From Anaerolineaceae bacterium (lineage in GTDB: Bacteria; Chloroflexota; Anaerolineae; Aggregatilineales; Phototrophicaceae), in contig WGMX01000023.1 in the NCBI GenBank assembly GCA_016124855.1, positions 186,001 through 250,000 of the forward strand: a stretch of 64,000 nucleotides of DNA. The letters are read 5' to 3'. Position numbers and translations under genes: made by a program. The notes under the pieces were generated by a model, which saw nothing but the letters and a program-made list of their open reading frames with translations, was not told the origin of the DNA and did no database searches. This document shows, piece after piece, positions 8,635-17,693 of this stretch. Numbering within the stretch: the stretch's first letter is position 1; every line of letters begins with the position of its first letter.

Positions 8635-8663
8635 ATTATGCGTTGTTTAAGGAACAAAAACAA
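8635..8663 (-). promoter_or_regulatory. Candidate promoter of the UgpB-like importer operon
   Basis: On the minus strand TTGTTT (8663-8658) is followed after 17 bp by CATAAT (8640-8635). Transcription would start near 8628, placing the palindrome at 8598-8607 just downstream as a roadblock operator. The rest of the interval to 8893 shows no gene. Confidence 0.4.
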
Positions 8664-8896
8664 ACCCATGTAGGTTGGTTATGGTATACATCCGCACAAA
8701 AAATAGCGCGATAGACGAAGTACTTTACTGCCAAAATAAACTAAGTACGAATATCAAACTATTGGTTTTTGAATCGCCTGTAGGTGGGGAATGTATTATT
8801 GTCCAATACAAACCTATAATCCTTAACTATTCGATGACACGTAGTTTGCTAGGATGAGGGAAGGATGAGCTTTTTCCGCACAGCTTAGGAGGCATG

Positions 8897-11398
8897 ATGA
8901 GACGAATAATTATTTTTGCATTACTGCTTTTGACTTCATTAAATCTAGTACATGCACAGGACAAGGCAAACTGGACGATATTGCATTACACCGCCGTGGA
9001 TAACAATTTGGAAGGGGCAGCGTTCAACGATTATTATGAAATGCAAACTGTTGGCAGCGGCGAAGGTGTCAATATCGTTACCGAGTTTGATCGGGCAGAA
9101 GGTTTTGATAAGCGGTTTGGTGACTGGACGGACACGCGGCGCTTTTTCATCCAGAAGTCTCCGCCGATGCCGGAACTTGATGCAGCAGGGAAGCGTGATG
9201 CGCTGCTGGCCTATTTTGTGGAACAAGGTTACGGTGATGCAGAGAGTCTGAAGCCACAAATTGACACTTTGGATGACGCTACGGTCGCAAAAATCTTCGA
9301 AAATAAAAACGTAGGTGTTTCGTTTAATCAGACGGCGGTGCAAGATTTGGGCGAAGTCGATATGGGTGATCCCAAATCGCTGACTGACTTCGTTGTCTGG
9401 GGAGTGCAAAATTACCCGGCTAATCATTATATGATCGTCATCGGCAGTCATGGGGGAGGCTGGCGCGGCATTGGCCCTGATGATGGGGGCAGTAGTCCGT
9501 CGATTTTGGAACTGCCTGAAATTGACACGGCATTGACTGATGCTCAGGCTCAATTGGGCATTAAGAAGTTTGACATTGTGGGTTTTGATGCCTGTTTGAT
9601 GGGTGTGACGGATGTCGCAGTGATGCTCGAACCCCATGCGGATTATGTGTTGTTTTCGCAGGAAGTGATCCCCGGAAACGGATGGGAATACACGAAAAGT
9701 ATTGCCTCGATGCAAGCCAATCCCAATTGGGATGCGTTCCAAGTAGGCAGTTCGTTTATTGACAATTATATGGCGTACTATGCAGGACCGGGGGCGCGTA
9801 CCAAAGTAGATTTGTCTCTGGTTGAAACAGCGGGCTTGCCCAAGCTGCTCGCAGCACTGCAAGATTTTGCTAAGGCCGTCAAAGCGAACTCAGTAGAACT
9901 GCTATCGGCGCTGGGTACGGCGCGCAATAATAGTCAGACGTTCGGTACATCATTAGGCGACCGGGCAGATGCTTATTCGTATGTTGACTTGAAAGATTTC
10001 ATGACGTGGTTCAGCCTCCAGACAACGATTACTGAGGACGCATACCATGCCGCGCAGGAAGTCATCGCTGCATACGACACCACCGTCGTTTATTCACTTG
10101 CGGATAGCAAACTGCCGGGTGCTACAGGTATGGGCGTTTATTTGCCATCTACGCCCATCTTTTATGATGCTTATGGTACGACCTATCCGCAGCTTGCTCC
10201 ATCAGGATTTGCTTTCTGGCAGGATTACTTAAAGCAGTTTTACAGTACGATTGCGACTTCACTTGATGGAAGTGCGCTGCAATTGGATATCAAAAATGTG
10301 TTTACATTAGGGCAGACAGGAAGCAGTGTTGATACACCGGTTGTGTTTTTTGATGCTGCTGGCAAAGGTGTCGTTGATCTCTCGTACAGCATCATGTATG
10401 TGCAGCAGGATGGAACGCGGGGGCTGGTCGACCTTGCACCAATTTCCTATAACACGACGCTACCAACTGGCGAAACGGTAATAGAATACCCGAACGAATT
10501 AACACCCAGTACTTTCAATTGGAGTGTGGAGTTTCCGTTCGTCAGTGATGGCAAAAACAAAGTGCTTAGTTTGATGCAGGCGACGAGCAGCTCGGGGAGC
10601 GAAGGCACGGTTTCAGGTACTTATGTCAACGCGCAGGGCAGCCAACCCGCATACATGGTTTTTGATACCAGCACGAATTCCTATACAGGCTTGTTGGCTG
10701 TGGCAGATAACGCGCCGTATGAAGTACAACCGCAGCCCGGCGATCAGTTTATCGTCGATTTGTATACACTCACTGCGGATGGCAAGATCGAAACTAAACC
10801 CTTGACGGATATACCACTGACCTTTGGGGTTCAGCCATTTACATTTAACTACGAACCGGCAAGCAGCGGCACATATGAAGTCGGCTTGAGCATGAGTGAT
10901 TTAGCTGGCAATCGTATTTATAAGAAAGTGGAAGTGACCGTCAATAATGATGGTGTGGATGGGAGTGTGCGCGGGTATACCGATACGAACGATGGTGTAC
11001 ATTTCCAATATCCATATGCTTGGGGTGAGTCGTACCTCATCAGCAATGATGATGGCAGTGTGACGAATGCCATTAGCAGTGACACAGGAACGCAATCCGT
11101 CTATGTGCAGACGTTTGCTGACAAAGATGTATCAACAGCGCTTGAAAGTGCCTTAACCACAACTGGCGCTGAAGTTGGCGAATCGGATGAAACAACATTT
11201 GGAGGATTACCCGCATACGGCGCGACATATACCCGTAAAACGGATGACGGTACAATTTCTGGGACTGCCTATAGTGTGATAAACGCGGATTCAGGCTCAG
11301 CAGTCGTTTTCCGGCTCGAAACAACCGGTGACGCGCAATTGAATACTGACCTCGCGAGCCTAATGGATGCTTCGCTGAAGTTCTTTAAGCCCATCTAG
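8897..11398 (+). CDS. Secreted clostripain-family (C11) cysteine peptidase
   Basis: About 833 residues with a Sec signal peptide (RRIIIFALLLLTSLNLVHAQ). The clan CD catalytic pair is visible, numbering from the alternative ATG at 8894: H186 in IVIGSHGGGWRG and C234 in FDIVGFDACLMGV. Clostripain-like peptidases cleave after Arg or Lys and often self-process. The catalytic domain occupies roughly residues 25-450; the C-terminal half looks like beta-sandwich domains and ends with a domain of the PsbP/serine-peptidase-associated style (VHFQYPYAWGESYLI). Two ATGs overlap (8894 and 8897); AGGAGG at 8887-8892 is only one base from the first but four from the second, so I prefer 8897. It is monocistronic, with a strong terminator. 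Confidence 0.9.
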   Translation: MRRIIIFALLLLTSLNLVHAQDKANWTILHYTAVDNNLEGAAFNDYYEMQTVGSGEGVNIVTEFDRAEGFDKRFGDWTDTRRFFIQKSPPMPELDAAGKRDALLAYFVEQGYGDAESLKPQIDTLDDATVAKIFENKNVGVSFNQTAVQDLGEVDMGDPKSLTDFVVWGVQNYPANHYMIVIGSHGGGWRGIGPDDGGSSPSILELPEIDTALTDAQAQLGIKKFDIVGFDACLMGVTDVAVMLEPHADYVLFSQEVIPGNGWEYTKSIASMQANPNWDAFQVGSSFIDNYMAYYAGPGARTKVDLSLVETAGLPKLLAALQDFAKAVKANSVELLSALGTARNNSQTFGTSLGDRADAYSYVDLKDFMTWFSLQTTITEDAYHAAQEVIAAYDTTVVYSLADSKLPGATGMGVYLPSTPIFYDAYGTTYPQLAPSGFAFWQDYLKQFYSTIATSLDGSALQLDIKNVFTLGQTGSSVDTPVVFFDAAGKGVVDLSYSIMYVQQDGTRGLVDLAPISYNTTLPTGETVIEYPNELTPSTFNWSVEFPFVSDGKNKVLSLMQATSSSGSEGTVSGTYVNAQGSQPAYMVFDTSTNSYTGLLAVADNAPYEVQPQPGDQFIVDLYTLTADGKIETKPLTDIPLTFGVQPFTFNYEPASSGTYEVGLSMSDLAGNRIYKKVEVTVNNDGVDGSVRGYTDTNDGVHFQYPYAWGESYLISNDDGSVTNAISSDTGTQSVYVQTFADKDVSTALESALTTTGAEVGESDETTFGGLPAYGATYTRKTDDGTISGTAYSVINADSGSAVVFRLETTGDAQLNTDLASLMDASLKFFKPI

Positions 11399-11421
11399 CC
11401 TTCGGTTTGACGGTTATTGGG

Positions 11422-11450
11422 GAGGGTGCAATGTGATGCACCCTCTTTTT
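11422..11450 (+). terminator. Rho-independent terminator
   Basis: GAGGGTGCA (11422-11430) and TGCACCCTC (11437-11445) form a perfect 9-bp stem with a six-base loop followed by TTTTT. It ends the peptidase transcript and lies just before the stop codon of the convergent DoxX gene. Confidence 0.9.
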
Positions 11451-11453
11451 GTT

Positions 11454-11825
11454 TTAGGGCTGCGTGACCCACCACAAGAGAATAATGAGCAGGGCCTGGA
11501 AGGGGAGTCGTATCCATACTGGGGGATGCGGTCTGCCAAGAACTAAAACGTGGTTTCTTGCACCGTAAATATTGGCAGGAAAGACCGCTATCAGGTAGAG
11601 GATAAGGGCGATGCCCGCCCAGCGTGAGGTAAGAGGAATGATGAGACCGAGGCCACCGAGAATTTCAAGGACACCTGTGAAGAGTACAATGTCATCTTTA
11701 TGGGGAAATAATGGCGGTACGATTTGAGCGAAATCATGTCGTAGAAACGTGAAATGGGCAATACCAGCAACGATGAAGAGTGCAGCCAAAAGCCATATAA
11801 CGATGACTTGTCCGATCGTGAGCAT
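11454..11825 (-). CDS. DoxX-family membrane protein
   Basis: This 123-residue protein has four hydrophobic helices and the DoxX-like sequence style (AGIAHFTFLRHDFAQIVPPLFPHKDDIVLFTGVLEILGGLG is in pieces: FIVAGIAHF, then TGVLEILGGLGLI, then YLIAVFPANIYGA). DoxX proteins are small quinone- or redox-associated membrane proteins of mostly unknown role. It may be co-transcribed with the regulator gene upstream on the same strand (29-base gap). Confidence 0.85.
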   Translation of the reverse strand: MLTIGQVIVIWLLAALFIVAGIAHFTFLRHDFAQIVPPLFPHKDDIVLFTGVLEILGGLGLIIPLTSRWAGIALILYLIAVFPANIYGARNHVLVLGRPHPPVWIRLPFQALLIILLWWVTQP

Positions 11826-11854
11826 CGAACCCCTAAATGTACGTACTAACTCAT

Positions 11855-12904
11855 TTATCTTTTAGTGCCGCATGATTGGCGTATAACCAAGTTGGTCGGT
11901 GTTTGGATGACCAGCGCGATACCGTCCTCATTTTCGATACGTTTTACCACACGTTCGACGGTTAGTTCACCGATAAGCTGTTTATGAACATTGACGGTCG
12001 TGAGGGCAGGGACGGTAAAGGCCGATTCGTTTATATTGTCGAAACCGGTTACTGCAACGTCATCCGGTACATGAAAGCCATTTTGATGCAACCATTGTAT
12101 GGCTCCAATGGCAATAAGGTCGGAAGCACAGACAATGGCTTCGGGTGGATTGGGCAGTTTCATAAGTTGTTCCGCGCCGATCTGACCCAATTTGGGTGTC
12201 CAACCGTCTTCTCCGAACGGCGCTATGACGCATAAGTCAGCATCTGACGGTAGACCATGCGCCTTCACGCCGTCAAGAAACGCTTTGCGGCGGAAATCAT
12301 GATGTCCCGTGATGAAGCCTAGGCGACGATAACCACAATTCACCAAATGATCGACCATATAACGTATGCCATGATAGCCGTCAAAGGTAATGGTATCGTA
12401 ATCAGGCCCTAGTGATTCGGTGGTTGCGACTAAGGCTCTTAAATTTTCTTTCAGATAGGCTGTGCTTTCGCCTTTGGGAAGTGGTCCGAGAAAGATAATG
12501 CCGCTGGTTTTGTTGTTCTCTAGTAGATCACGCACTTGGGCGGCTGACTTGATCTCGCTATGGGGTTTAATGTAGGCGATACGACAGTCTAGTTCTTGCA
12601 GCTTGCGATCTACTCCTTCTAGGACAGCATTGAAAAAAGGATCACTATACTTTCCGGTACTAAATGCTAACAAAACGCCGATTTCTTTGCGTTCCTGCTT
12701 GGGAGCTGTAATTGCTGTGTTATGGCTGACACCCCCATGTTTGCGTTTCACTAGCCCTTTGTGAGATAGTTCCTCTAAATCACGCCGAACGGTCATCTCT
12801 GAAACGCCGAATTGTTCTGCTAAATTGCGTGTTTCCAGCATCTCATTCTCATTAGCTTTTTCAATGAGTTGTATGATATGATGTTGACGTTCTAATTTAT
12901 TCAT
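11855..12904 (-). CDS. Transcriptional regulator: DeoR-type HTH fused to LacI-type sugar-binding domain
   Basis: In the 349 residues, positions 1-60 form a DeoR winged helix-turn-helix (RQHHIIQLIEKANENEMLET, then FGVSEMTVRRDLEELSHKGLVKRKHGG). Residues 75-345 are a LacI/GalR-type periplasmic-binding-protein fold (IGVLLAFSTGKYSDPFFNAVLEG, YRRLGFITGHHDFR, AIVCASDLIAIGAIQWL, VTGFDNINES). The sensor should bind a sugar and change DNA affinity. It is divergent from the Opp-type transporter/GH4 operon, so that operon is its most likely target. Related inverted repeats sit before each of the two divergent genes. The domain combination is known but less common than LacI-HTH regulators. Confidence 0.9.
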   Translation of the reverse strand: MNKLERQHHIIQLIEKANENEMLETRNLAEQFGVSEMTVRRDLEELSHKGLVKRKHGGVSHNTAITAPKQERKEIGVLLAFSTGKYSDPFFNAVLEGVDRKLQELDCRIAYIKPHSEIKSAAQVRDLLENNKTSGIIFLGPLPKGESTAYLKENLRALVATTESLGPDYDTITFDGYHGIRYMVDHLVNCGYRRLGFITGHHDFRRKAFLDGVKAHGLPSDADLCVIAPFGEDGWTPKLGQIGAEQLMKLPNPPEAIVCASDLIAIGAIQWLHQNGFHVPDDVAVTGFDNINESAFTVPALTTVNVHKQLIGELTVERVVKRIENEDGIALVIQTPTNLVIRQSCGTKR

Positions 12905-12915
12905 TTAAGCCCTAA

Positions 12916-12931
12916 ATGTTCGAATGAACAT
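12916..12931. promoter_or_regulatory. Candidate operator of the DeoR/LacI hybrid regulator
   Basis: ATGTTC-GAAT-GAACAT is an inverted repeat with perfect 6-bp arms, 12 bases upstream of the regulator's start codon. A degenerate copy occurs at 13209-13224 before the divergent operon, so this may be the autoregulatory site. Confidence 0.5.
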
Positions 12932-13208
12932 CTCTGATGTTTGTTTGAATAACTAAAATTTGACAAACACACAAAATAATGTTTAAATCAGCGCTTGTGG
13001 TTCTTTATATTGCACAAGCAACTTTTTTACAAACTTATGTTCCGGCAAATCAAAATGAAAATACTACCTTATTTGTTTGACCATTTTACCACTAAGCCTT
13101 ATTTTTCTGCACCTCATCCGTTTCGGACATCAACCAAATTTCAATCACGTATCAATAAAATGATTCGATAATGGCGAATTTGTAATCACTTGCGCGATTT
13201 ATCGCCGT

Positions 13209-13224
13209 ATGTTCATATGGACAA
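13209..13224. promoter_or_regulatory. Second, imperfect operator-like site before the Opp/GH4 operon
   Basis: ATGTTC-ATAT-GGACAA has the same first arm and spacing as the site at 12916-12931, with two mismatches in the second arm. It lies about 80 bases before the first gene of the transporter operon. The 398-base divergent intergenic region (12905-13302) is AT-rich, and I see no gene in it. Confidence 0.35.
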
Positions 13225-13302
13225 TGCGGCGAACAAATTAACGTCCTCTTTTGGCGTTAGTAGTAAAAAATTTTTGATTATCTTTAGAGGGAAAATCGCA
13301 GT

Positions 13303-14322
13303 ATGCCTCCATTACCGACGACCTCAAATGACACCATTTTGGAAGTTAAAGACCTCAAAACTTATTTTTTTCTTGAAAAGAGTACCGTTCGATCAGTTGA
13401 TGGTGTGAATTTATCGTTGGGGCGAAAAAAGACGCTGGGATTGGTCGGTGAAAGTGGCTGCGGCAAAAGCGTTCTTTCGATGTCGATTATGCGTTTAATT
13501 CCCTCGCCTCCGGGAAAAATTGTTGACGGTCAGATTAACCTGTATCGCAGGGATTCTAGCGAAGTTGTTGATATAGCTCAGTTAGACCCACGCGGCGCTG
13601 AGATGCGGCGTATACGTGGCGGCGAAATCGCTATCGTGTTTCAAGAACCCATGATGTCATTGAATCCGCTGTATACGATAGGCAATCAAATCGCTGAAGT
13701 TGTTGAACTTCATCAAAAGTTAAGTCATAAAGATGCGTTAGATCGTGCCTTAGAAATGTTGACAAAGGTGCAAATCAGTGCACCGAAACAACGTTTGCAC
13801 GAATATCCTCACCAACTCAGCGGAGGTATGCGTCAGCGGGTTATGATCGCGCTGGCACTTTCCTGTAACCCATCTATTTTGATTGCTGATGAGCCGACAA
13901 CGGCGCTAGACGTAACCGTTCAATCCCAAATATTGGATCTTATGAATGAACTACAAGAGGATGTCGGCGCTTCTATCATCATCATTACGCATAACTTGGG
14001 CGTGGTTTCGCAAATGGCGGATCAAGTCGCGGTCATGTACCTCGGGAAAATTGTTGAATTCGCCGAAACGAGAGAGCTTTATCATGAGCCGCTCCATCCG
14101 TATACCAAAGGTCTCTTAAATTCGGTTCCGGTTTTGGGGCGGAAACATCAACAACTTGAGCCGATTAAGGGTATGGTTCCCCTACCTACTGAGATTATTC
14201 CCGGATGTGCGTTTGCACCCCGGTGTCCACATGCGATGAAAATTTGCCATGAGAAACAACCCGTGCTGCGTGAAGTACGTCCCGGACACCAGACGGCATG
14301 TTGGCTGTATGAGGATGCCTGA
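13303..14322 (+). CDS. Opp/Dpp-type ABC transporter ATP-binding protein (DppD/OppD)
   Basis: This 339-residue ATPase has Walker A at 49-56 (GESGCGKS), the Q-loop in VFQEPMMSLNPL, the signature LSGGMRQRV and Walker B ILIADEPTTALD. The C-terminal oligopeptide/dipeptide extension has the usual cysteines (CAFAPRCPHAMKIC), which in homologues may bind an iron-sulphur cluster. It would energise import by the permeases encoded downstream. It is the first gene of a run reaching to the two GH4 genes. The neighbours suggest that the substrate is an alpha-galactoside rather than a peptide. Confidence 0.93.
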   Translation: MPPLPTTSNDTILEVKDLKTYFFLEKSTVRSVDGVNLSLGRKKTLGLVGESGCGKSVLSMSIMRLIPSPPGKIVDGQINLYRRDSSEVVDIAQLDPRGAEMRRIRGGEIAIVFQEPMMSLNPLYTIGNQIAEVVELHQKLSHKDALDRALEMLTKVQISAPKQRLHEYPHQLSGGMRQRVMIALALSCNPSILIADEPTTALDVTVQSQILDLMNELQEDVGASIIIITHNLGVVSQMADQVAVMYLGKIVEFAETRELYHEPLHPYTKGLLNSVPVLGRKHQQLEPIKGMVPLPTEIIPGCAFAPRCPHAMKICHEKQPVLREVRPGHQTACWLYEDA

Positions 14323-14460
14323 CACGCACAGATGTCTCGACTTTTAACTGTGTATTTCTTTATCACTTTGAGGGGGTGAGGCTTATAGATAAGTGACAGA
14401 GTTAAGATTTTTGACCGTTTGTTGTTCGAAATAGTAATTATGAATCGAGGAGGCCTAATA

Positions 14461-16566
14461 ATGAGGGTCCGTAGTATAAAGCGTTACGCGATTGTAGCGA
14501 CGTGCGTGACGATGCTGTTGGGTGCAGCGCTAAGCACACCTGTCGCAGCCCAAGGGTCAGTTGCCCCCCCCATTCCATATCCTGATCCAACCGATATTGG
14601 ATTAGGCGGCGCTACTGTAACCAAGCTGCCGATGGATCAGATTGTTCAATATAAAGCATTACCGGAATATCATCAGGCTCCATCACTAGATAAATTTGTT
14701 GCCGACGGTACATTACCTGATGTTAAGGATCGCCTTCCCAAAGAACCAGCCGTATATATGAAGACTGGTATGAAGGATGGTATCGGTGAATATGGCGATT
14801 TGTGGCGCGGCTTCTCGGCCTGCCCGACAGCTGGCTATAACTATATGGCAAATGTGTCGATGGGGTGGTTCGGTATTGAATCGTACACCGTCCACTATGG
14901 CGCATTGGTTAAGACTGGCCCATTGTTCCGTGCTGATCAGGACATTGAACCTATGCCTGAAATTGCAAAGAGCTGGGAATGGTCTGAGGATGGCAAGCAG
15001 TTGACTTTGCACCTGATTGAAGGCGCGAAGTGGTCAGACGGTGTGCCATTTAACGCTGACGATGTCATGTTCACTTGGGATGGTTACATTCAAGACACCA
15101 ACGTCAATGCGCCTCGCAGCAAGGACGCTTGGACATGGAATGGAACACCCGCGACGCTGGAAAAAGTTGACGATTACACAGTCAAGTTCACTTTCCCAGT
15201 GGTGAAGCCATTTGACGCGTTCTACCTGATGAACGAAGGCAACTTCGACGTTATGCCCGCTCACCAGCTTAAGCCGCTGCACCCGCAGTGGAGCACTGCC
15301 AATCCTAAGCCATCGTACAAAGATTTCACCAATGCTTTGGCTCCGGATCATCTGCCTTTGGTCACGATGGGTCCATGGGTTGTAACCGAATACAAGACCG
15401 ACGAACTGATGATCATGCGTCGTAATCCCTACTACTGGAAGGTCGACGAAGCCGGTAACCAACTGCCTTACTTGGATGAAGTTCAATACCGCAAAGGTCC
15501 TAGCGGCATTGGCCGTGACCTGTGCACTATTGCGGGTGATTGCGATCACATGAATCTTGAGAATCCCAGCACGTTCGTGCAGGCGATGACCGCCGCGCAA
15601 GACCCGAACTCCAAGTTTAATGTGAGCTGGGGGCCGGAACTGCTTGGTTACGGTGTCCAATTTAACTACGCGCTGAACTTTGGTATCACCGACGAAAAGC
15701 GTGATGTCGCTATAAGAACGCTGTTCCGTGATCTGAAGTTCCGTCAAGCACTAAGTTATGCAACAGACCGTGATGGTATTGCTCAATCAATCATGAAGGG
15801 GCCGTTCCTCCGCGGTTGGGCTGGCGGTTTGTATCCGGGTGCACCGGACTTTGACAAGAGTGCGGTAGTGTACTATCCGTACGATGTCGCATCTGCCAAG
15901 ACGCTTCTGGATGAAATTGGGTTGAAAGACACGAATGGTGATGGTGTCGTTGAATGGACATCAGGCCCGATGTCTGGACAGCCTGTCGTTGTTCAACTTG
16001 GTGCATCGCAAGACGCTAAGGAAACCCAAAGTGTTGCCGAAGCATTGGTCAACCAATGGGGCGCAATCGGTATCAAGGTCAATATGAAGGTTATTGACAG
16101 CCAGACTTGGACTGACACACAGGCTGCTGGTACATGGGATTTGTATGCCTTCCGTGGAGGCCAAGAATTTGCGCTGCCGTTCGTGAATCCGAATGCGTTG
16201 GCACCGGTTGGACATAACTTCAACTGGCACAAAGATACTGAAGACAAGCCACGCGAAATGATGGACTTCGAGAAGCAGTTGGTGGACATTGTCAACAAGT
16301 ACAAATCCACTTTTGATGCTGCTGAACGCAAGTCGTTGCTGACCGAATATAACAACATATTCACCCAGAACGTGTATGACATGGGTGTGTTTGTTGGTCG
16401 CTATGGTCTAGGTACTGCCAAGCGTGTGAAGAATATTGCAGATGGAACCCCTGTATTCATGTATACATGGGTCGAGGACGCAGTTCTTCTTGACCAAATC
16501 TGGACACCTAAGGCTGACCAACTGCCGGAAAATCGTCCGGATACAATCGCGGTCTATCCTAAGTAA
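14461..16566 (+). CDS. Family 5 (Opp/Dpp-type) solute-binding protein
   Basis: About 701 residues, longer than most family 5 proteins (roughly 500-600). The start at 14461 has a strong GGAGG and is followed by a Sec signal peptide (YAIVATCVTMLLGAALSTPVAAQ). The family features SWEWSEDGKQLTLHLIEGAKWSDG (in two parts: ...LTLHLIEGAKWSDG and FNADDVMFTWDG), LMIMRRNPYYWKVDE and FRQALSYATDRDGIA are clear. Family 5 proteins bind peptides but also oligosaccharides, nickel or opines. Two downstream GH4 alpha-galactosidase-type enzymes argue for alpha-galactosides, as in the rhizobial agp system. It is followed by a stem-loop before the first permease gene. Confidence 0.9.
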   Translation: MRVRSIKRYAIVATCVTMLLGAALSTPVAAQGSVAPPIPYPDPTDIGLGGATVTKLPMDQIVQYKALPEYHQAPSLDKFVADGTLPDVKDRLPKEPAVYMKTGMKDGIGEYGDLWRGFSACPTAGYNYMANVSMGWFGIESYTVHYGALVKTGPLFRADQDIEPMPEIAKSWEWSEDGKQLTLHLIEGAKWSDGVPFNADDVMFTWDGYIQDTNVNAPRSKDAWTWNGTPATLEKVDDYTVKFTFPVVKPFDAFYLMNEGNFDVMPAHQLKPLHPQWSTANPKPSYKDFTNALAPDHLPLVTMGPWVVTEYKTDELMIMRRNPYYWKVDEAGNQLPYLDEVQYRKGPSGIGRDLCTIAGDCDHMNLENPSTFVQAMTAAQDPNSKFNVSWGPELLGYGVQFNYALNFGITDEKRDVAIRTLFRDLKFRQALSYATDRDGIAQSIMKGPFLRGWAGGLYPGAPDFDKSAVVYYPYDVASAKTLLDEIGLKDTNGDGVVEWTSGPMSGQPVVVQLGASQDAKETQSVAEALVNQWGAIGIKVNMKVIDSQTWTDTQAAGTWDLYAFRGGQEFALPFVNPNALAPVGHNFNWHKDTEDKPREMMDFEKQLVDIVNKYKSTFDAAERKSLLTEYNNIFTQNVYDMGVFVGRYGLGTAKRVKNIADGTPVFMYTWVEDAVLLDQIWTPKADQLPENRPDTIAVYPK

Positions 16567-16585
16567 GTTTTAGGACTTGATTGCA

Positions 16586-16620
16586 CAGGTTGGTTGGGGG
16601 AGTGTTCCTCCAACCACCTG
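16586..16620 (+). terminator. Intercistronic stem-loop after the binding-protein gene
   Basis: GGTTGGGGG (16592-16600) pairs with CCTCCAACC (16607-16615), with one G-U pair. CAGG (16586-16589) and CCTG (16617-16620) extend the stem past a small bulge. No T-run follows, so it is more likely an mRNA-stabilising or attenuating element than a full terminator. Confidence 0.6.
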
Positions 16621-16679
16621 AGTTTGGATATGGCGGCGGTTCTTGAAGGTGCATCGGCAGCCAATTTTACGGAGCAGGT

Positions 16680-17675
16680 ATGGTTAATTACATTATTCGA
16701 CGATTAATTATTGCTTTTTTTATGCTAATTGGTATTGGAATAGTTTCTTTTGTTGTAATTAAGCTGCCGCCCGGCGATTATGCCAGTGTTTATGAGGGCT
16801 ATTTGCTGGCTCGTGGCGCTACCCAAGAAGATGCAACGCGGGCGGGTGACTTAATCCGTAAACAATATGGTTTGGATAAGCCCGGAATCGAACAATTCTT
16901 CGACTGGATTAAAGGAATTGTTACAGAAGGTAAGTTCGGTTATTCGTTTGCTTACGGGAAAGATGTGGGCGAATTAATTGCTGAACGCATACCGATGACA
17001 CTCTTAATCGCTATACTTGCTCACTTGATCTCGACGGTAGTGGGAGTCGGTTTAGGTATTTATGTTGCACCGCGAAAATATGGTTTTGCGGACAATATTT
17101 GGGCGATTGTTTCATTTATTTTGACTTCGGTGCCTCGTTTTTCGCTGGCGATTATCATTTTATACATTCTGGTGATTGACCTTAAACTGCCAAGTGTTTC
17201 TTCGTTTTTCTCACCTCAATATGTGTTTGCGCCATGGAGCTTTGACAAAGTTGTGGATTTATTCGCACATATATGGCCGGTGTTATTGATCGCCGGTTTG
17301 GGTGGCGTGGCACGTAATATGCGGGTAATGCGTGGAAATTTGCTGGACGTAATGGGTGCGCAGTATGTGCAAACGGCGCGTTCGAAGGGCCTAAAAGAAG
17401 GCACAGTTGTTATGAGACACGCTGTGCCAAATGCGCTGCACACGATTGTAGCGTATCAAGGTACGGTGCTGCCCTATATGTTGGCAGGTGAGTTGGAAGT
17501 GGCGATTGTGTTGGGTCTGCCGACGTTAGGCCCGCTGTTTTATGAAGCACTTGTCAACGGTGATATTTATATTTCCGGCTCGCTGTTGTTGATTTACGGC
17601 GTGTTGATATTACTCGGCAATTTGTTGGCAGATATATTTCTATCGATACTTGATCCGCGTATTCGTTATAGTTAG
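16680..17675 (+). CDS. Opp/Dpp-type ABC transporter permease (DppB/OppB)
   Basis: This 331-residue permease begins MVNYIIRRLIIAFFMLIGIGIVSFVVIKL in two parts (MVNYIIRRL, then FFMLIGIGIVSF), the hallmark start of DppB/OppB. An EAA-like loop is seen in QYVQTARSKGLKEGTVVMRHAVPNAL. It pairs with the DppC-type permease whose gene begins 18 bases after this one ends. Confidence 0.93.
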   Translation: MVNYIIRRLIIAFFMLIGIGIVSFVVIKLPPGDYASVYEGYLLARGATQEDATRAGDLIRKQYGLDKPGIEQFFDWIKGIVTEGKFGYSFAYGKDVGELIAERIPMTLLIAILAHLISTVVGVGLGIYVAPRKYGFADNIWAIVSFILTSVPRFSLAIIILYILVIDLKLPSVSSFFSPQYVFAPWSFDKVVDLFAHIWPVLLIAGLGGVARNMRVMRGNLLDVMGAQYVQTARSKGLKEGTVVMRHAVPNALHTIVAYQGTVLPYMLAGELEVAIVLGLPTLGPLFYEALVNGDIYISGSLLLIYGVLILLGNLLADIFLSILDPRIRYS

Positions 17676-17693
17676 GGCAGGGAGTGAAAAGCG

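Noticed and set aside
8675..8857. 60-codon plus-strand frame before the clostripain-like gene
   Set aside because: It lies in a promoter-type intergenic region, has no ribosome site and has no similarity to a known family.
8945..9862. Long minus-strand frame (305 codons) opposite the peptidase gene
   Set aside because: It is antisense to a well-supported gene with visible catalytic residues and has no motif or start signal of its own.
15034..15747. Long minus-strand frame (237 codons) opposite the family 5 binding protein
   Set aside because: It is a shadow of the coding strand, with no ribosome site and no recognisable domain.
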